64,000 bases of DNA from Knufia peltigerae (taxonomy: Eukaryota; Ascomycota; Eurotiomycetes; Chaetothyriales; Trichomeriaceae): positions 248,001-312,000 of the forward strand of contig JAPDRN010000012.1 of NCBI GenBank assembly GCA_030247855.1, in the 5' to 3' direction. The translations under genes were made by a program, and so were the position numbers. The notes under the pieces are model-generated. The model saw nothing but the letters and a program-made list of their open reading frames with translations, made no database searches and was not told the origin of the DNA. Below, piece after piece: positions 1 through 10,951 of this stretch. Positions within the stretch are counted from its first letter, which is position 1. Each line of letters opens with the position of its first letter.

Positions 1-491
1 CGAGGGACATCAAGTATTGAAAGCCATGGCACCCGCCTGAAGTGACCGTCACGCGCAGGTGGGCGTCTTGAGCGGCGGGGGAAGAGATGAGTGTGTTTTT
101 CTGAGGGGGTGCGCTTGTTATCTGCTTAAGACGCTGAGAGCTGTAAGTCATTTCTGAACACAGGGCTGGCTAGACGGCCACCTACCTTCGCCGCTCGCTC
201 TGATATTTCGATCGTCATCTCTTTACCATCATCGTCAACCCGAGGGTTTTTGGCCACGACCGTGGCTTGTACAGCACTTGTACTTGAGAATTTTCTCTTG
301 GGCACAGGAGAGACTGGGTTGGAAGGTCTGATAGGTCGTCGGTGTTGAAGGAACGGCTGGATGCGGGCGGAGTTTGAGATGGACCGACAAGCTTGAATAT
401 ACAGTCTGGGATCTTGCTGGCGCATTGGCCGGGCTGCTGAAAATGCCAGTCTGAGGGTTGCTTGAGACATGATATGGAGACTGTATTGCAT
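1..491 (-). CDS. ISA2: Mitochondrial iron-sulfur cluster assembly protein Isa2, 5' part
   Basis: A-type Fe-S scaffold that acts with Isa1 and Iba57 in the mitochondrial matrix to mature [4Fe-4S] proteins (family knowledge). Two exons are visible: 491-186 and 100-1, with an 85-bp intron (GTAGG...TCAG). The joined product has a basic, Ser-rich presequence, the family motif MTIEISERAAK, and then the block SGGCHGFQY, which holds the first of the three conserved cluster-binding cysteines. The C-terminal CxC lies beyond the left edge, so the gene is cut by the window and not broken. An alternative in-frame ATG is at 470 (MSQATL) and may be the real start. It is divergent from kynureninase. Confidence 0.88.
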
Positions 492-827
492 AGATGAGTT
501 CGTGCTACGTCCCGGACATTATGACTCGAGCAACAGAAGATGATGCAAAGCAGAACTTTTGATCATGTTGTGCGGCGAATCTTCGGTTGCTGACAATTCC
601 ATCATCGTTCCCTCGGACTTCGACATCGTTTATCTCGGCGTCAAACGCCACCAAGGCTGAATACAGTCATTACCAAACACTTTCTATGCTCGTGGGTGTA
701 TTGAGCGTATCATCGGCAAGGATTGTCCCCAAGCATAACAACCCATCAGCAAGATAACTCTCTTGAAAGAAGCATTGTTCTGTACAGCGAACAACAACAC
801 GACTTGTGGGGTCTGGAAAACTTCACC
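492..827. promoter_or_regulatory. Divergent intergenic region ISA2 / kynureninase
   Basis: 336 bp separate the ISA2 start and the kynureninase ATG, so the promoters of both must lie here. I see no coding potential and no recognisable operator. An in-frame stretch upstream of the kynureninase ATG opens only with TTG at 723 and is taken as 5' UTR. Confidence 0.5.
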
Positions 828-2426
828 ATGGACAAAACCGCGAGCCTTACCAGAGGAAATCCTGATCCATTTTCAATCGAGTATGCCTCTACACTCGATA
901 CGAAAGATCCTCTACAAGACTGTCGGTCAAATTTTCATATTCCAACTCTCGCCGATCTGAAAAGGTCTACTCTAGCTAAACCTCCCAACGAGGACCCCTC
1001 AACGCCTTGCACGTACCTGTGTGGGAATTCTCTAGGCCTGCAGCCCGTCCGTACAGGAGATCTCGTCAATGTCTTTCTGACCCAATGGCGCACCAAGGCT
1101 GTCACGGGGCACTTTGTCGAGCATACCGACTCTCCTCTTCCACCATTCCTGGACATCGACGACCACGCAGCCAAGCTGATGGCTCCCCTGGTGGGCGCTT
1201 TCGAAGCTGAAGTGGCAGTCATGGGCACTCTTACGGGAAATCTACACTTTTTGATGTCCAGTTTCTACCGTCCAGACAAAAAAGGATCAGGGCGCTGGAA
1301 AATTCTTCTCGAAGGCAAAGCGTTTCCAAGTGATCATGTACGAGCATATGACCCTTTTGTTCTCTGAGTCCTCCTCAACCTCCTCCTCAACCTCACCCGT
1401 AGAGAATTTGCAAAAATACACAAGACTGCTGACACGCAATAAATATCAATAAAACAGTATGCCATCGAATCTCAAATTGTACACCACGGACTCGACCCAG
1501 CCGAAACGATGGTCTTGCTCGAACCGAATAATCATCGACACCCGGTGCTTCCGACCGAGCAGATCCTCAAGACCATCGACGAGCATGCGTCAGAGCTCGC
1601 CCTTGTTCTCCTGCCCGGCATTCAATTTTATACGGGCCAGTACTTCGACATCCCACGCATAACGGCACACGCCCACGAGCATGGCATCTTGATCGGATGG
1701 GACTTGGCCCACGCGGTCGGCAACGTCGATGTCAAGCTACACGATTGGGACGTCGACTTTGCGGCCTGGTGCACCTACAAGTACCTCAACTCTGGACCGG
1801 GCGCCATGGCAGGGATTTTTGTCAACGAGAAATACGGAAAGGTCGAAATGGAAGGGTCAATACCAAAATTCTGGCCCCGACTCAGTGGGTGGTGGGGAGA
1901 CGACAAGTCTACGAGGTTCCAGATGACCAATAGTGGGTTACAAGTGTTGCATTATTACATGGCCATTTCATATCTAACTAACTCTTCTCTGCTAGAATTT
2001 GTCCCGCGACCAGGCGCTAAAGGCTACCAGCTGTCCAACCCAAGTGCCCTCGATCTCGCCGCCGTTGTGGCATCTTTGCAAATATTCAATGAAACTTCAA
2101 TGACCGACTTGCGTCAGAAATCATTGAGATTGACCGCCTATCTTGAACAGCTCTTGAACACGATGGCTCTTCGGAAACCGGGACTCTTCGACATCATCAC
2201 ACCACGTAACCCCAGTGAACGTGGCGCCCAGCTTAGCATACGCTTGGCGCCGGGATTGCTTGACAATGTCCTCGAACATCTCGAGCATGAGGGCGTCATC
2301 ATCGATGAAAGGAAACCGGACGTCATCAGAGTGGCGCCGGCACCACTGTACAATAATTTTACAGACGTCTTTCGATTTTGCCAAGTTTTGGAAACGGCAC
2401 TCGACAAGGCAGCATCCAAGACGTGA
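828..2426 (+). CDS. BNA5: Kynureninase (L-kynurenine hydrolase)
   Basis: PLP enzyme cleaving kynurenine/3-hydroxykynurenine to anthranilate/3-hydroxyanthranilate plus alanine, in tryptophan catabolism and de novo NAD synthesis. Exons 828-1337, 1458-1932, 1996-2426 give 471 aa, the usual length. Visible family blocks are YLCGNSLGLQP near the N-terminus, FPSDHYAIESQ across the first junction, the PLP site WCTYKYLNSGPG with Lys278, and GWWGDD. The ATG at 828 has a CACCATGG context. The second intron is 63 bp, a multiple of three without a stop, so retention would only insert 21 residues. Splicing restores the family-typical MTNKFVPRPGAKG. The stop lies 47 bp from the stop of the convergent F-box gene. 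Confidence 0.95.
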
Positions 2427-2473
2427 TTAATGTCACTTGTTGAACAGGTTGCTTGTTTTCTGGGTGGTGTGTC

Positions 2474-4239
2474 TCAATCGTCGTCACTGTCGCTTGTTTC
2501 GGCATCTCTCCACAAAACAAAGTCGAAACGGCCATCCAGGTTCGTTCGGATATATTCGCGGATCAAGTCTTGCTCGGTCTCATTCAAGTCAAAGTCTGGG
2601 TTCGCGGCCATCAAAGACAAGCTGAACCCTTTCTGCGTGACCGGATTGAGACGCTCCAAAAAGTTCAAGATCCCTTCGGAGGTGAATTGTGTCAAGGCGT
2701 AGAGGGTCAAGTTCTTGAGCTTGTCAAGTCCCGCCAAGACATCCAAGACGCCCTCACATACCTCACCTCCGCTGGTCCACAAGTCTTCGAGATGTGGAAG
2801 GCTCATGGCAAGGGTGGCAATGTCAGCCTCGGAAAATTCGTCAGACACGTCCTTGAGGACAAGCTCTTTGAGGTTCTTCAATCCACATAGACCTTCGACC
2901 ATGATTCTCAGGTCACGAGACGTGGTGCCCTCACAGGAGCCCTTGAGACAAATTGATTCCAAGGTCCTCTGCTCGGGAAGCGCGGAATGGAAGAGTTGAG
3001 AGTTTGTGTCGAGTACACGGTATCCCTCTAAAGATAGTTTGGTCAACTTCACGTTGGGCGAGCAAAGAACTCGCGAAAGAATAGCAGGTCCATCCGCGAA
3101 TTTCTTCAGGCTCAGGTCGCGCAGATTTCGGCAGGAACTGAGCCAATCGACCACCTCGAGAAATACATGATCGTTGACGCCCTCAAGATGGGCGTAACCC
3201 AGATCATCATCAAGCTTAAGCGTGTGTAATTTTGTGCATTCTTTGAGAGCATTCAGGTTCTCCATGGCTTCATGGCTAAGGTTGCCTAATGATAATTCGC
3301 GCAAGGACTTGTGTCGTCCTAGGGCTTCAAAGGAGAGCTTTGAGAGCCGGTTGAAGCTGATCATCTCAAAGTATTCCAACGTGTCGGGGTTCAAATCGTT
3401 GAGAAAACTTGAGCACGTTACGTCGGCGTCTGGACTTGACCAGTCGTGTACGGTCAAGCTCTTGAACGACTCACAGCATGCAGCGATTGCCTTGCCTGCA
3501 CTGTCGAAACGGTCGCCTGTCCCGGTCAAGGCGTCCCCATTCCACAAGACCATGCTGACCAGTTTCGGGGAGAGGGGGATCCAGTCGCACAAGTACCCCG
3601 GGCTCATATGGCCATTAATCTCTTCAAGCAGGGGCGTCTTGGTGATCAGGGCATCGCCGACTTTGTTCACAGTGGCGACGACGTCGACGACTTGTCCCCG
3701 GATATCCTTCTTGGGGATCCAGAAACCTTTGAGACCCTTGTTGAAGAACTGCGACTGTACCACCGGCGTGAATTTGTAGTCATCGAGCATGGCCAGAAGA
3801 TTGCGAAAGTCGAGCGTCGTGATGTGCCAGCAGTAAGGCTTGTAGGTCGGCCACCTCGTATGGTCGAGGCTGGACGCTATGATGGAGCGCCAGAGGACGT
3901 TCCATTTTCGAAACATTCGCTTTTCCTCCGCGGCTCTGGTGGCATAGTCGACCTCCTTTTGCATGACCAGATCGTCTCGCTGCTCAAACACAGGAGAGAA
4001 TTGGTGGCGCCTGTAGAATCAATGTCAGAAGGGATCGACGGATGGCATGGCATATTGGACTCGGAAATCAGACACGATACGTACTGATACATGATCCGCA
4101 GGGCCGAATCCGCAAAGGGTCTTGAAGTCAAGGCGCATTGAAAAAGAGAAACAAAATCATTCTCGTTGCCTAGCTCTGTACAGATCATGTACAGTATTTC
4201 ATATGGGAGCGTCTTGCCCTCGCCGTTTGCCGAAGACAT
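2474..4239 (-). CDS. F-box / leucine-rich-repeat protein, function unknown
   Basis: Two exons, 4239-4085 and 4010-2474 (74-bp intron), give 563 aa. The N-terminal block (about residues 8-48, starting LPYEILYMICTELGNEND) looks like an F-box, which in the family binds Skp1 in SCF ubiquitin ligases. The remainder is rich in leucine-spaced segments typical of LRR substrate-recognition regions (for example LRELSLGNLS and LRDLSLKKF), and the C-terminus is acidic (SDSDDD). The ATG at 4239 was chosen because the in-frame extension upstream starts only with TTG. The substrate cannot be told from sequence. Many ascomycete genomes carry numerous orphan proteins of this layout. Confidence 0.8.
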
Positions 4240-4627
4240 GGTAGCGGCCGCGGCTCTACTTCTGTACTTGATCCCCCCCAACAGAACAATCTATATTTGT
4301 GGAGGAAAAAGAAGATTGTTTTGGTGGTGATACAAGAGATACAGATGTCTCCAATGATGGAATTAAAGAGATGTCAAGAATGATTTTTTGATGGAAAGAG
4401 AGAAGAATAGAAGAAGTGTAAACATGCCGAAACCAACACTTTCGACTCTAGCTTCCAGCCAATGACATCACAGCCCTTTACGCGTCTCCGATCAGAGAAA
4501 AAGCGCGTTGCATACAGAGTACCGTAAGAACGGCATCCATATGTTTGCGGAGTACCGTGAATGTCTCATCAACATCGGAATCAGCGAACCCCTTGAACGT
4601 TCCTCAGGTACCTAGGCAGGGTCCTTG
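4240..4627. promoter_or_regulatory. Divergent intergenic region F-box gene / Rad9
   Basis: 388 bp shared upstream region. It includes a GCGGAGTACC near-match (4547-4556) to the TACGGAGTA word that recurs in other intergenic stretches of the window. No gene seen. Confidence 0.4.
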
Positions 4628-6285
4628 ATGCCTACGCTCCTCTTCACGGTCGGCCCTCAGGGAGTGGGCTACATCCATGATTTCCTCTCATGCCTCGCAA
4701 AATTTGACGAAGACATTTCTCTAGAAGCCACTCCTCAATTTGTAAGATCTCATGACCAACCGACCGTGTGTCGGGGGTTTCCCAACTCATGTTTACCTAT
4801 GATCAGCTTCGTATCTCGAGTCTAAACATTTCAAAAACGGCCCATGCAGCTTTCACGCTAAGCTCGTCCTTTTTCACAAAGTATCACTTCTCGGCCGGAC
4901 CCAGAAGACAACAGTCTGGCGGGCAGTCCGCGCCGAAATTCTGGTCGTGTAAACTCCAGAACAGGGTGTGTCTGATTTATCTGGGCAACTTCACGTCGTG
5001 GACTGACGATTCGTAGGCCCTGCTGTCCATCTTCAAGCGTCGCCTCGCGGATCAGCGCGACAGGGACACGGCCCTCGACAACTGCGAGTGCGAATTGCAG
5101 GACAATCTCGACGAGGCGGAATGCCGGTTGATCTTCCGGTTGAACTGCCGCCAGGGCGTGGTCAAGACCTATCGATTGTTTTACGAGTCTGGAGAGATCC
5201 TACACGCCGCCTTCGACGACGGCAGTTCCCCCAATCGGTGGACCGTGTCCTCGCGAACTTTGCGGGACGTGGTCGAGTATTTCGGCCCCAAGACGGACCA
5301 ACTCGACTGGTTCTATCAGAATGGCAAGGTCACTTTTACGAGTTACACCGAGAAAATCCAGAGTGGTAGAGGTATGCATTTGTGAATCCAGGCCGCCAAA
5401 GGGCGCGACGACTAACTCACATGCCCGTCTCGTATAGAAATCCTCAAACAACCAATGCACACGTCGGTCGCCCTCGAGCGTAAAGATTTCACCAGTTTCG
5501 ACGTCCAGGAAGGTCTTCACATCGGCACCATGGTCAAAGATTTCCGAGCCATCGTATCACACGCAGAATCGATGAGAGCCCAAGTCACGGCGAAATACTC
5601 GCGAGGTAACCGACCCTTGCAGATAACGTACGAGGACAACGGCCTCACGGCCGAATTTACACTCATGACTCGAGGTAACACAACGGCCATCCCCAGTGCT
5701 GCTGCTGCTGCTAGTGCAAGCACGCCGGCTCGAGATCTTTCTTTGCGACCAGTGTCTCGGCCGCCGGGCAGCAGTTCAGCCACCACCACCGAAGCAGGAC
5801 GAGCGAGCTTCCAGCCTGCTGGGGAGGCTTCTTCGATGCCTCCTCCACCAGCAAACACTTCCATGCGGGAGCGCGACACTCTATCGCGTCCGAATCCACC
5901 ACGACCGGCACTCTCGAAAATCGACGGGTCGGGAGGAGGAGGAGGAGGAGGAGGAGGAGGAGATTCGGCACAATTGCCAGCCGCCAGCCTCAATCCTGAA
6001 AGTCTTTTTATTCCGGTTGACGACGACGACGACCAACAATGGGACGAACCAAACTTCGACACTGAACCCGACATAGTGACTTGGGACAACACTGCCGATG
6101 ATGACGTTTCGGCGGCGGCGGCGTCGAGCTCCCGTCGGATCCGCGATTCGGAATTACATTCATTCGCAGCGTCGATGCAAGAACAGAACAACCGTCGGCA
6201 GCCGACGACAACGACCAGGTCGAGATTTCCTCACGAAATCGAACCTACACAACGACTCTCTCAAGTTCGTGGGATCTTTGACTGA
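4628..6285 (+). CDS. rad9: DNA damage checkpoint clamp subunit Rad9
   Basis: Subunit of the 9-1-1 (Rad9-Hus1-Rad1) clamp loaded at damaged DNA to activate ATR/Mec1 signalling in the nucleus. Exons 4628-4741, 4807-4965, 5017-5371, 5438-6285 give 491 aa. The first about 300 residues match the PCNA-like fold by family blocks: LAKFDEDISLEA, CKLQNRALLSIF, VVKTYRLFYES, EYFGPKTDQLDWF, VTFTSYTEKI and KDFRAIVSHAES. The C-terminal tail is low-complexity, acidic and Ser/Pro-rich, as expected for the phosphorylated tail that contacts TopBP1-type partners. It contains a pure Gly run encoded by GGA repeats at 5932-5962. The stop is 44 bp from the stop of the convergent RCC1-repeat gene. Confidence 0.93.
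5932..5962 (+). repeat. GGA trinucleotide microsatellite (poly-Gly) in Rad9 tail
   Basis: About ten consecutive GGA units code for a glycine run in the disordered tail of Rad9. Length variation between strains would be in frame. Confidence 0.9.
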
Positions 6286-6329
6286 TTTCGAACTGATATT
6301 GTACATTGTCTTGTCGATGTCGCGTCTTG

Positions 6330-7787
6330 TCATTTCCCCATGTTCTGGTTGTTGACTTTCTTCTCACAACAAATCACAAAAGTGGTGGCACACCCGGCGG
6401 CGACAGCCTCGACGCGATACTTGTCGCTGGCGAGAAGAGGCGAGGAGATCACGTTCCACCGTCCGGCGACGTCACCTTTGCCGTCCACCTCTTCGCCACA
6501 GTTCCCGTGTTCGCCCCAACCCCAGGCGATGATTTCTTGGGTCGTCGTGATGGCGACACAATGCTCGCTGCCGGCGGCCAAGGCTTTGACTGGTGGTAAA
6601 TTGGTCGGGGCAAGTTGACCCCGACGGTTCTTCCCGACACTCACGACCGTCGACGAAGACGACGACGAAACATGGATCGAACTCCAACCTGAAACCACCG
6701 TATCTTGTCGGGTCAGTTTGTGAGACAGTGCCTGCCCGTGGACGTCGAAATCTTTTGTCTCGCCCCAGACCAGCAACCTTTTGCCGCAGGACAGAAACGC
6801 CGTGTGATCACGTCCCACGACGACACCTTCTGGTTTGAAGGTCAACGAAGAATCTTGATCGATCCTGGTCGGCCTCCATAGAATTTTATCCTTTCGATGA
6901 TTTTCCCCGAGTTGTCCCTTGCGGCAACTTCCCCAACCGAAACAACGGCCGTCCGATAGGACAAACACGACATGTGACATGGAAGCTGAAATCGTCGAGA
7001 TGTGGGGTTTTGGTTTTGGTTTTGTTGTGGTTGTGGTTGTATCTACTGGTCCAGCGGCAACAACAACAGCAGCAGTAGCAGCAGCAGCAGCAGCAACTCC
7101 AATGGTGGTGTTGTCAACATCATCACCATCATCATTCAAATCATCATCCACGTCAAAAACTTTGGTTGGTCTTTCGACTTGACAAACTTCTTGACCCAAA
7201 CCTAATTCTCCTTTTGATCCGGTACCTCGAACGTAGACGATTTGTCGATTGACCACGAAGAATGAAGCTTCCCACGTGGCCGCGACGTCCGAGATGATTT
7301 TGGTCTCTTTGCTAGGTGTTCTGTGAGTAGTAGTACTCGTAGTGGTGGTAGTACTACTACCCAGGTCAAGAGAATCATCGATTCGATATTCTCGAAATAT
7401 CGACTTTGAGCTTGTTTCGTCTTTTTCTTTTTCTTCTTCTTTTTTTGGGGATTTCCCGCCTCTATCGTTGCCGGCCAAAAAAACCCGACCGTCTTTGGTC
7501 AATAACAAAGTATGATTACCACCTGCGACGATCTTTTTGACCCCTCCTCCTCCTGATTTCAGTTTCGAGTTCGGATTCGAATCCTTGTCGTCTCCACCGT
7601 CAACAATCTGGAACAAACATTTTTGTGCGTGTGACGAATCGTCATTGTGACCTATCCCAAGTTGTCCCGACCCGTTCGAACCCAAGGCGAACACGATCGG
7701 TGACGATGACGAGGACGCCGTCAAAGTGGTCCTGGTGTCGTGGTGGTCGGTCTCTTCCATACCGGGGGACTCGAAGAACTCGGTCAT
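6330..7787 (-). CDS. RCC1-repeat protein (Ats1-like)
   Basis: Uninterrupted 485-aa reading frame. Several RCC1-type blades are visible: VFALGSNGSGQLGIG near the N-terminus, KKIVAGGNHTLLLTKDGRVFLAGN, YVRGTGSKGELGLG, CFGWGSCRKGQLGE, and the last ones ending in AAGSEHCVAIT and AVAAGCATTFVI. This points to a seven-bladed propeller like yeast Ats1/Kti13 (tubulin-related and tRNA-modification roles known for that family). Assignment beyond 'RCC1-repeat' is inference. Ser-, Thr- and Ala-rich simple-sequence inserts separate the blades (for example a GCA/GCT run around 7062-7097). The ATG at 7787 was chosen because the frame upstream runs into a CA microsatellite with only a TTG. Confidence 0.82.
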   Translation of the reverse strand: MTEFFESPGMEETDHHDTRTTLTASSSSSPIVFALGSNGSGQLGIGHNDDSSHAQKCLFQIVDGGDDKDSNPNSKLKSGGGGVKKIVAGGNHTLLLTKDGRVFLAGNDRGGKSPKKEEEKEKDETSSKSIFREYRIDDSLDLGSSTTTTTSTTTHRTPSKETKIISDVAATWEASFFVVNRQIVYVRGTGSKGELGLGQEVCQVERPTKVFDVDDDLNDDGDDVDNTTIGVAAAAAATAAVVVAAGPVDTTTTTTKPKPKPHISTISASMSHVVFVLSDGRCFGWGSCRKGQLGENHRKDKILWRPTRIDQDSSLTFKPEGVVVGRDHTAFLSCGKRLLVWGETKDFDVHGQALSHKLTRQDTVVSGWSSIHVSSSSSSTVVSVGKNRRGQLAPTNLPPVKALAAGSEHCVAITTTQEIIAWGWGEHGNCGEEVDGKGDVAGRWNVISSPLLASDKYRVEAVAAGCATTFVICCEKKVNNQNMGK

Positions 7788-7807
7788 CACACACACACAC
7801 ACACACA
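7788..7807. repeat. CA dinucleotide microsatellite
   Basis: About ten CA units directly upstream of the RCC1-repeat gene's ATG. Read in frame on the minus strand they would give alternating Cys-Val, which is not likely to be coding. Confidence 0.9.
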
Positions 7808-8340
7808 ACCTCGACGGACGATGCGACGTTTGGGGATGTAATTTGAACCACCACCTAGTAGTGTAGGTGGTGGCTCGACCTCACCTGGATGGATGGCCCT
7901 CGACTTGAGAAAAACCGACTTGACGTCTTACGACACCATGTCCGCGAGGCCACGGTTGTTTACGAAAATCCAATCCGTCATCTACACCAGGTAGACATCA
8001 CAAGAACAGTTCGACGTCGACAGTGTCTTGATTGTCTTGGCACTTTACTTGGACAATATTCTACTCCGTAACCAGTAACCCTCGGGCGCCAAGTTGCCGC
8101 TATTGTCGCGTAGAAACCCCTCTTCGAGGACAACTCTTCAATGACAAGTCTTCATTATTCTCATCATTCAATCATGTATACATGCTACATATCGTGTCGA
8201 AATAAATCTTACCGAGTTTCTATCTTTTTTTTGGGCAGGTCTATCAGCACAACCGCTGTCTGACAATCCAGTAAGGCTACAACCAAATTTTATCCAAGAC
8301 GATTCAGATGTCCGCCCGTCGTTCCACTTCAGCACTCGCT
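7808..8340. other. Intergenic region upstream of RCC1-repeat gene
   Basis: Contains the presumed promoter of the RCC1-repeat gene and the 3' flank of the beta-glucosidase. An exact TACTCCGTA word sits at 8062-8070. No gene seen. Confidence 0.4.
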
Positions 8341-10951
8341 TCATAGACCTCTCCACCATTTCGTTTGATCAACCTTGAACTGTCCTTTCAGAGGAGTAGA
8401 AGCACTGGAATCGCCCACCAGGACATCGTACACATCCTTTTCCATAATCCAAGAATCTCGTCCTTCATCCCAGAAACTTGCAGCATATTTCTTGGAGAAT
8501 GAGATCTTGACCTTTTCCGTAGCTCCGGCCTTGACAAACACCTTTGTGAAGCCCTTGAGTTCCTTTGGAGGGCGGTTAATGCTTGGATTTTGTTGCGAGA
8601 CGTAAGCCTGAACAACCTGCGCGCCGTCAACCTTTCCAGTATTGGTCACCGTGGCCGTGACCACGATATTAGCTTCGTCATCGTCGACGGAAAGGTCTTT
8701 GATATCGAATGTGGTGTAACTGAGGCCATGTCCAAAGGGGAATGCAACCTCTTTCTGGGTCTTTTCGTAGAATCGGTAGCCGATGTAAACATCTTCACCA
8801 TAGATGGCCCTCTGTCGCTCAGACTTGTAGTTCAAGAATGCCGGGTTGTCTTCGTTCCTGATCGGGAAACTTAGAGGCAACTTACCACTGGGGTTGGTGT
8901 TGCCAAAGACGACATCTGCAATTGCATTTCCGGTCTCATTACCACCGTACCAAGCTTGAAGCACTGCAGGTGCATCTTTCAGCCATGGCATGGCGACAGG
9001 GGTTCCTGACTGAATCACGACGGCTGTATTTGGGTTGACGGCAAGGACGGCCTTGATGAGATCGTCGCTACCCGGGGGCAGATCCATGTGTTCCCGATCG
9101 TATCCTTCCGACTCCCAGTCTTTGTTGAGACCAGCGCAAAGGACGACCTGGTCTGCCTGTTGGGCGAGTCTTACGGCTCTCTCGATTTCGGTCTCGACCT
9201 CGACTTTACGCTCAAGTCCAACTCTCAAACCTCCAGCACCAAAGCCAGTAGCTCCTTTGGTATGAAACGTCATGGTAGGGTATGTGCCGAATTCAACGCG
9301 GACGTTGTATGTTTCCCCTTGGTTCATTTTCAGTGTACCGATCTCCTCTGCTGTTCCAGCGCCGAAGAAGGAGTTTCCTGGTCTTTGTTTGGTCTCGTTG
9401 TCCACCACGCAGTTCCCGTTGACGTAGATCTTGCCGGTTCCAGCGACCGCCAGACTAAGTTCATAGTCGGACGTTTCTGAAGGAGTAAAGGTGCCGTCCA
9501 GTGAGACCCAGTAAAGGGTAGACTTGACCGCAGGGTTCTTGTAGTCCATGAGTAAGATATCGGAGTTGGCGACGTGTATCTCATCAACGGCTTTACGGTC
9601 CTTGACAGAAGGTGGGTCCAGGAATACTTTCATGGTCAATCCGGCTTTGTCCCCTTTTGTTTTGGTGGAACGAGTCATGAGCGGGAGAGATTTCCAGCCT
9701 GGTGCTCCCAAAGCGTACTTGGCGTCTGATGCTTGAGCTTGGAGTCCATCAAGTGGGCTCACCGCGTAGTATGGTAGAAGCGAAGCTGAGCCGCCACCAC
9801 AGTAAGCGGCATACGCAGCGTTTGGTCCGATAATTGCTGTGGTCTTCTTCTTGTCAAAGGGCAGAAGACTGCGTTCGTTCTTCATGAGGACAATGCCATT
9901 AGAAGAGATTTTCCGAAGCAGTGCAGAAGTCTCGGGTGTGTCGACAGTTTTCTCAGGGGCGTTTTCTGGCAAACCAAGTGACTGAGCCCTCTTGACGAGC
10001 TTGAGCACCTCACGTACTCTCTGGTCGATATCGTACTCCTGAAGCTTGCCACAACCAATGGCTTGGTTAACAAGTTGTCCACGGATGTATGTAGGACCTG
10101 GCATTTCGAGGTCTAGGCCCGCCAAAATGGACTCTGTCGTCGAGTATGTGCCGAACCTGAAGTAAGATTAGTCCCTGGCCGAAGGAGAGCTCTGCTTTCG
10201 CACGTACCAATCACTCATGACCAAGCCATCAAATCCCCATTCGCGTCTTAGAATGTCTTGCATGAGTCGAGGATTCTCGCTGACATGAACACCATTTACT
10301 CGATTGTACGCAGTCATGTAACAATCTGGCGATGAGTCTCGCTGTGCAATCATGAACGGCATCAGATAAATTTCCCGAAGAGCTCGTTCTGTCAGAATGC
10401 TGTCCACGGCTTGTCTCTGGTCTTCTTGGTCGTTGCAAACGTAGTGCTTGATAGTGGCGGCGACCCCTGTTGATTGGATACCATTGATCGTGGCCGCACT
10501 CATGGCACCTGCAAGGTATGGATCCTCGCTGAAGCTTTCGAACCCTCGGCCACCAAGAGGAGACCTCTGCATATTGGTGGTTGGTCCGAGGATGACAGCA
10601 GCGCCCTTGGCAATGGCTTCGTGACCTTGCAATCTGCCTCCATTCTTGATGAGATCTGTGTCCCATGTTGCGGCAAGACCGGTTCCTGAGCAAGATAAGT
10701 CATTCGTCACCAACGGTAGAAGGGGTCAACTCACCACAAGGAAGACACGCGGCAGGAACTCCGTTGAAAAAGCGAGTGCCTCGGACACCATTGGGTCCGT
10801 CAGACAATCGTACCGAGGGAACACCTAGTCTGTGAACAGGGGCAGTGTGCCAAAAGTCAATGCCGGACAAGAGGGCAACTTTTTCGCTGATGGAGAGTTG
10901 GGAGAGAACATCTTCGACGTCGATAGTTGTCTTGAGAGGCATGGAACCCAT
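8341..10951 (-). CDS. Intracellular GH3 beta-glucosidase with PA14 domain
   Basis: Hydrolyses terminal beta-D-glucosyl residues. Exons 10951-10735, 10685-10208, 10156-8341 (introns of 49 and 51 bp) give 836 aa, typical for the GH3-PA14 subfamily. The first domain holds DGPNGVRGTRFF, LPCGTGLAATW and GFDGLVMSDW, whose Asp231 aligns with the GH3 nucleophile. A PA14-like insert lies around residues 390-530 (TLYWVSLDGTFTP...). A GH3 C-terminal domain follows (AGLNKDWESEGYDR), then a fibronectin-III-like end (VTVTNTGKVDGAQVVQAYV). I see no signal peptide, so the enzyme is probably cytosolic. It may act on imported cellobiose or aryl-glucosides. Confidence 0.93.

Noticed and set aside
723..827. Kynureninase start 105 bp upstream
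   Set aside because: The frame opens there only with TTG. The first ATG, at 828, has a strong CACCATGG context and gives the family length.
5517..6191. 224-codon frame antisense to Rad9 with Ser, Pro and Gly runs
   Set aside because: Composition shadow of the low-complexity Rad9 tail, not a gene.
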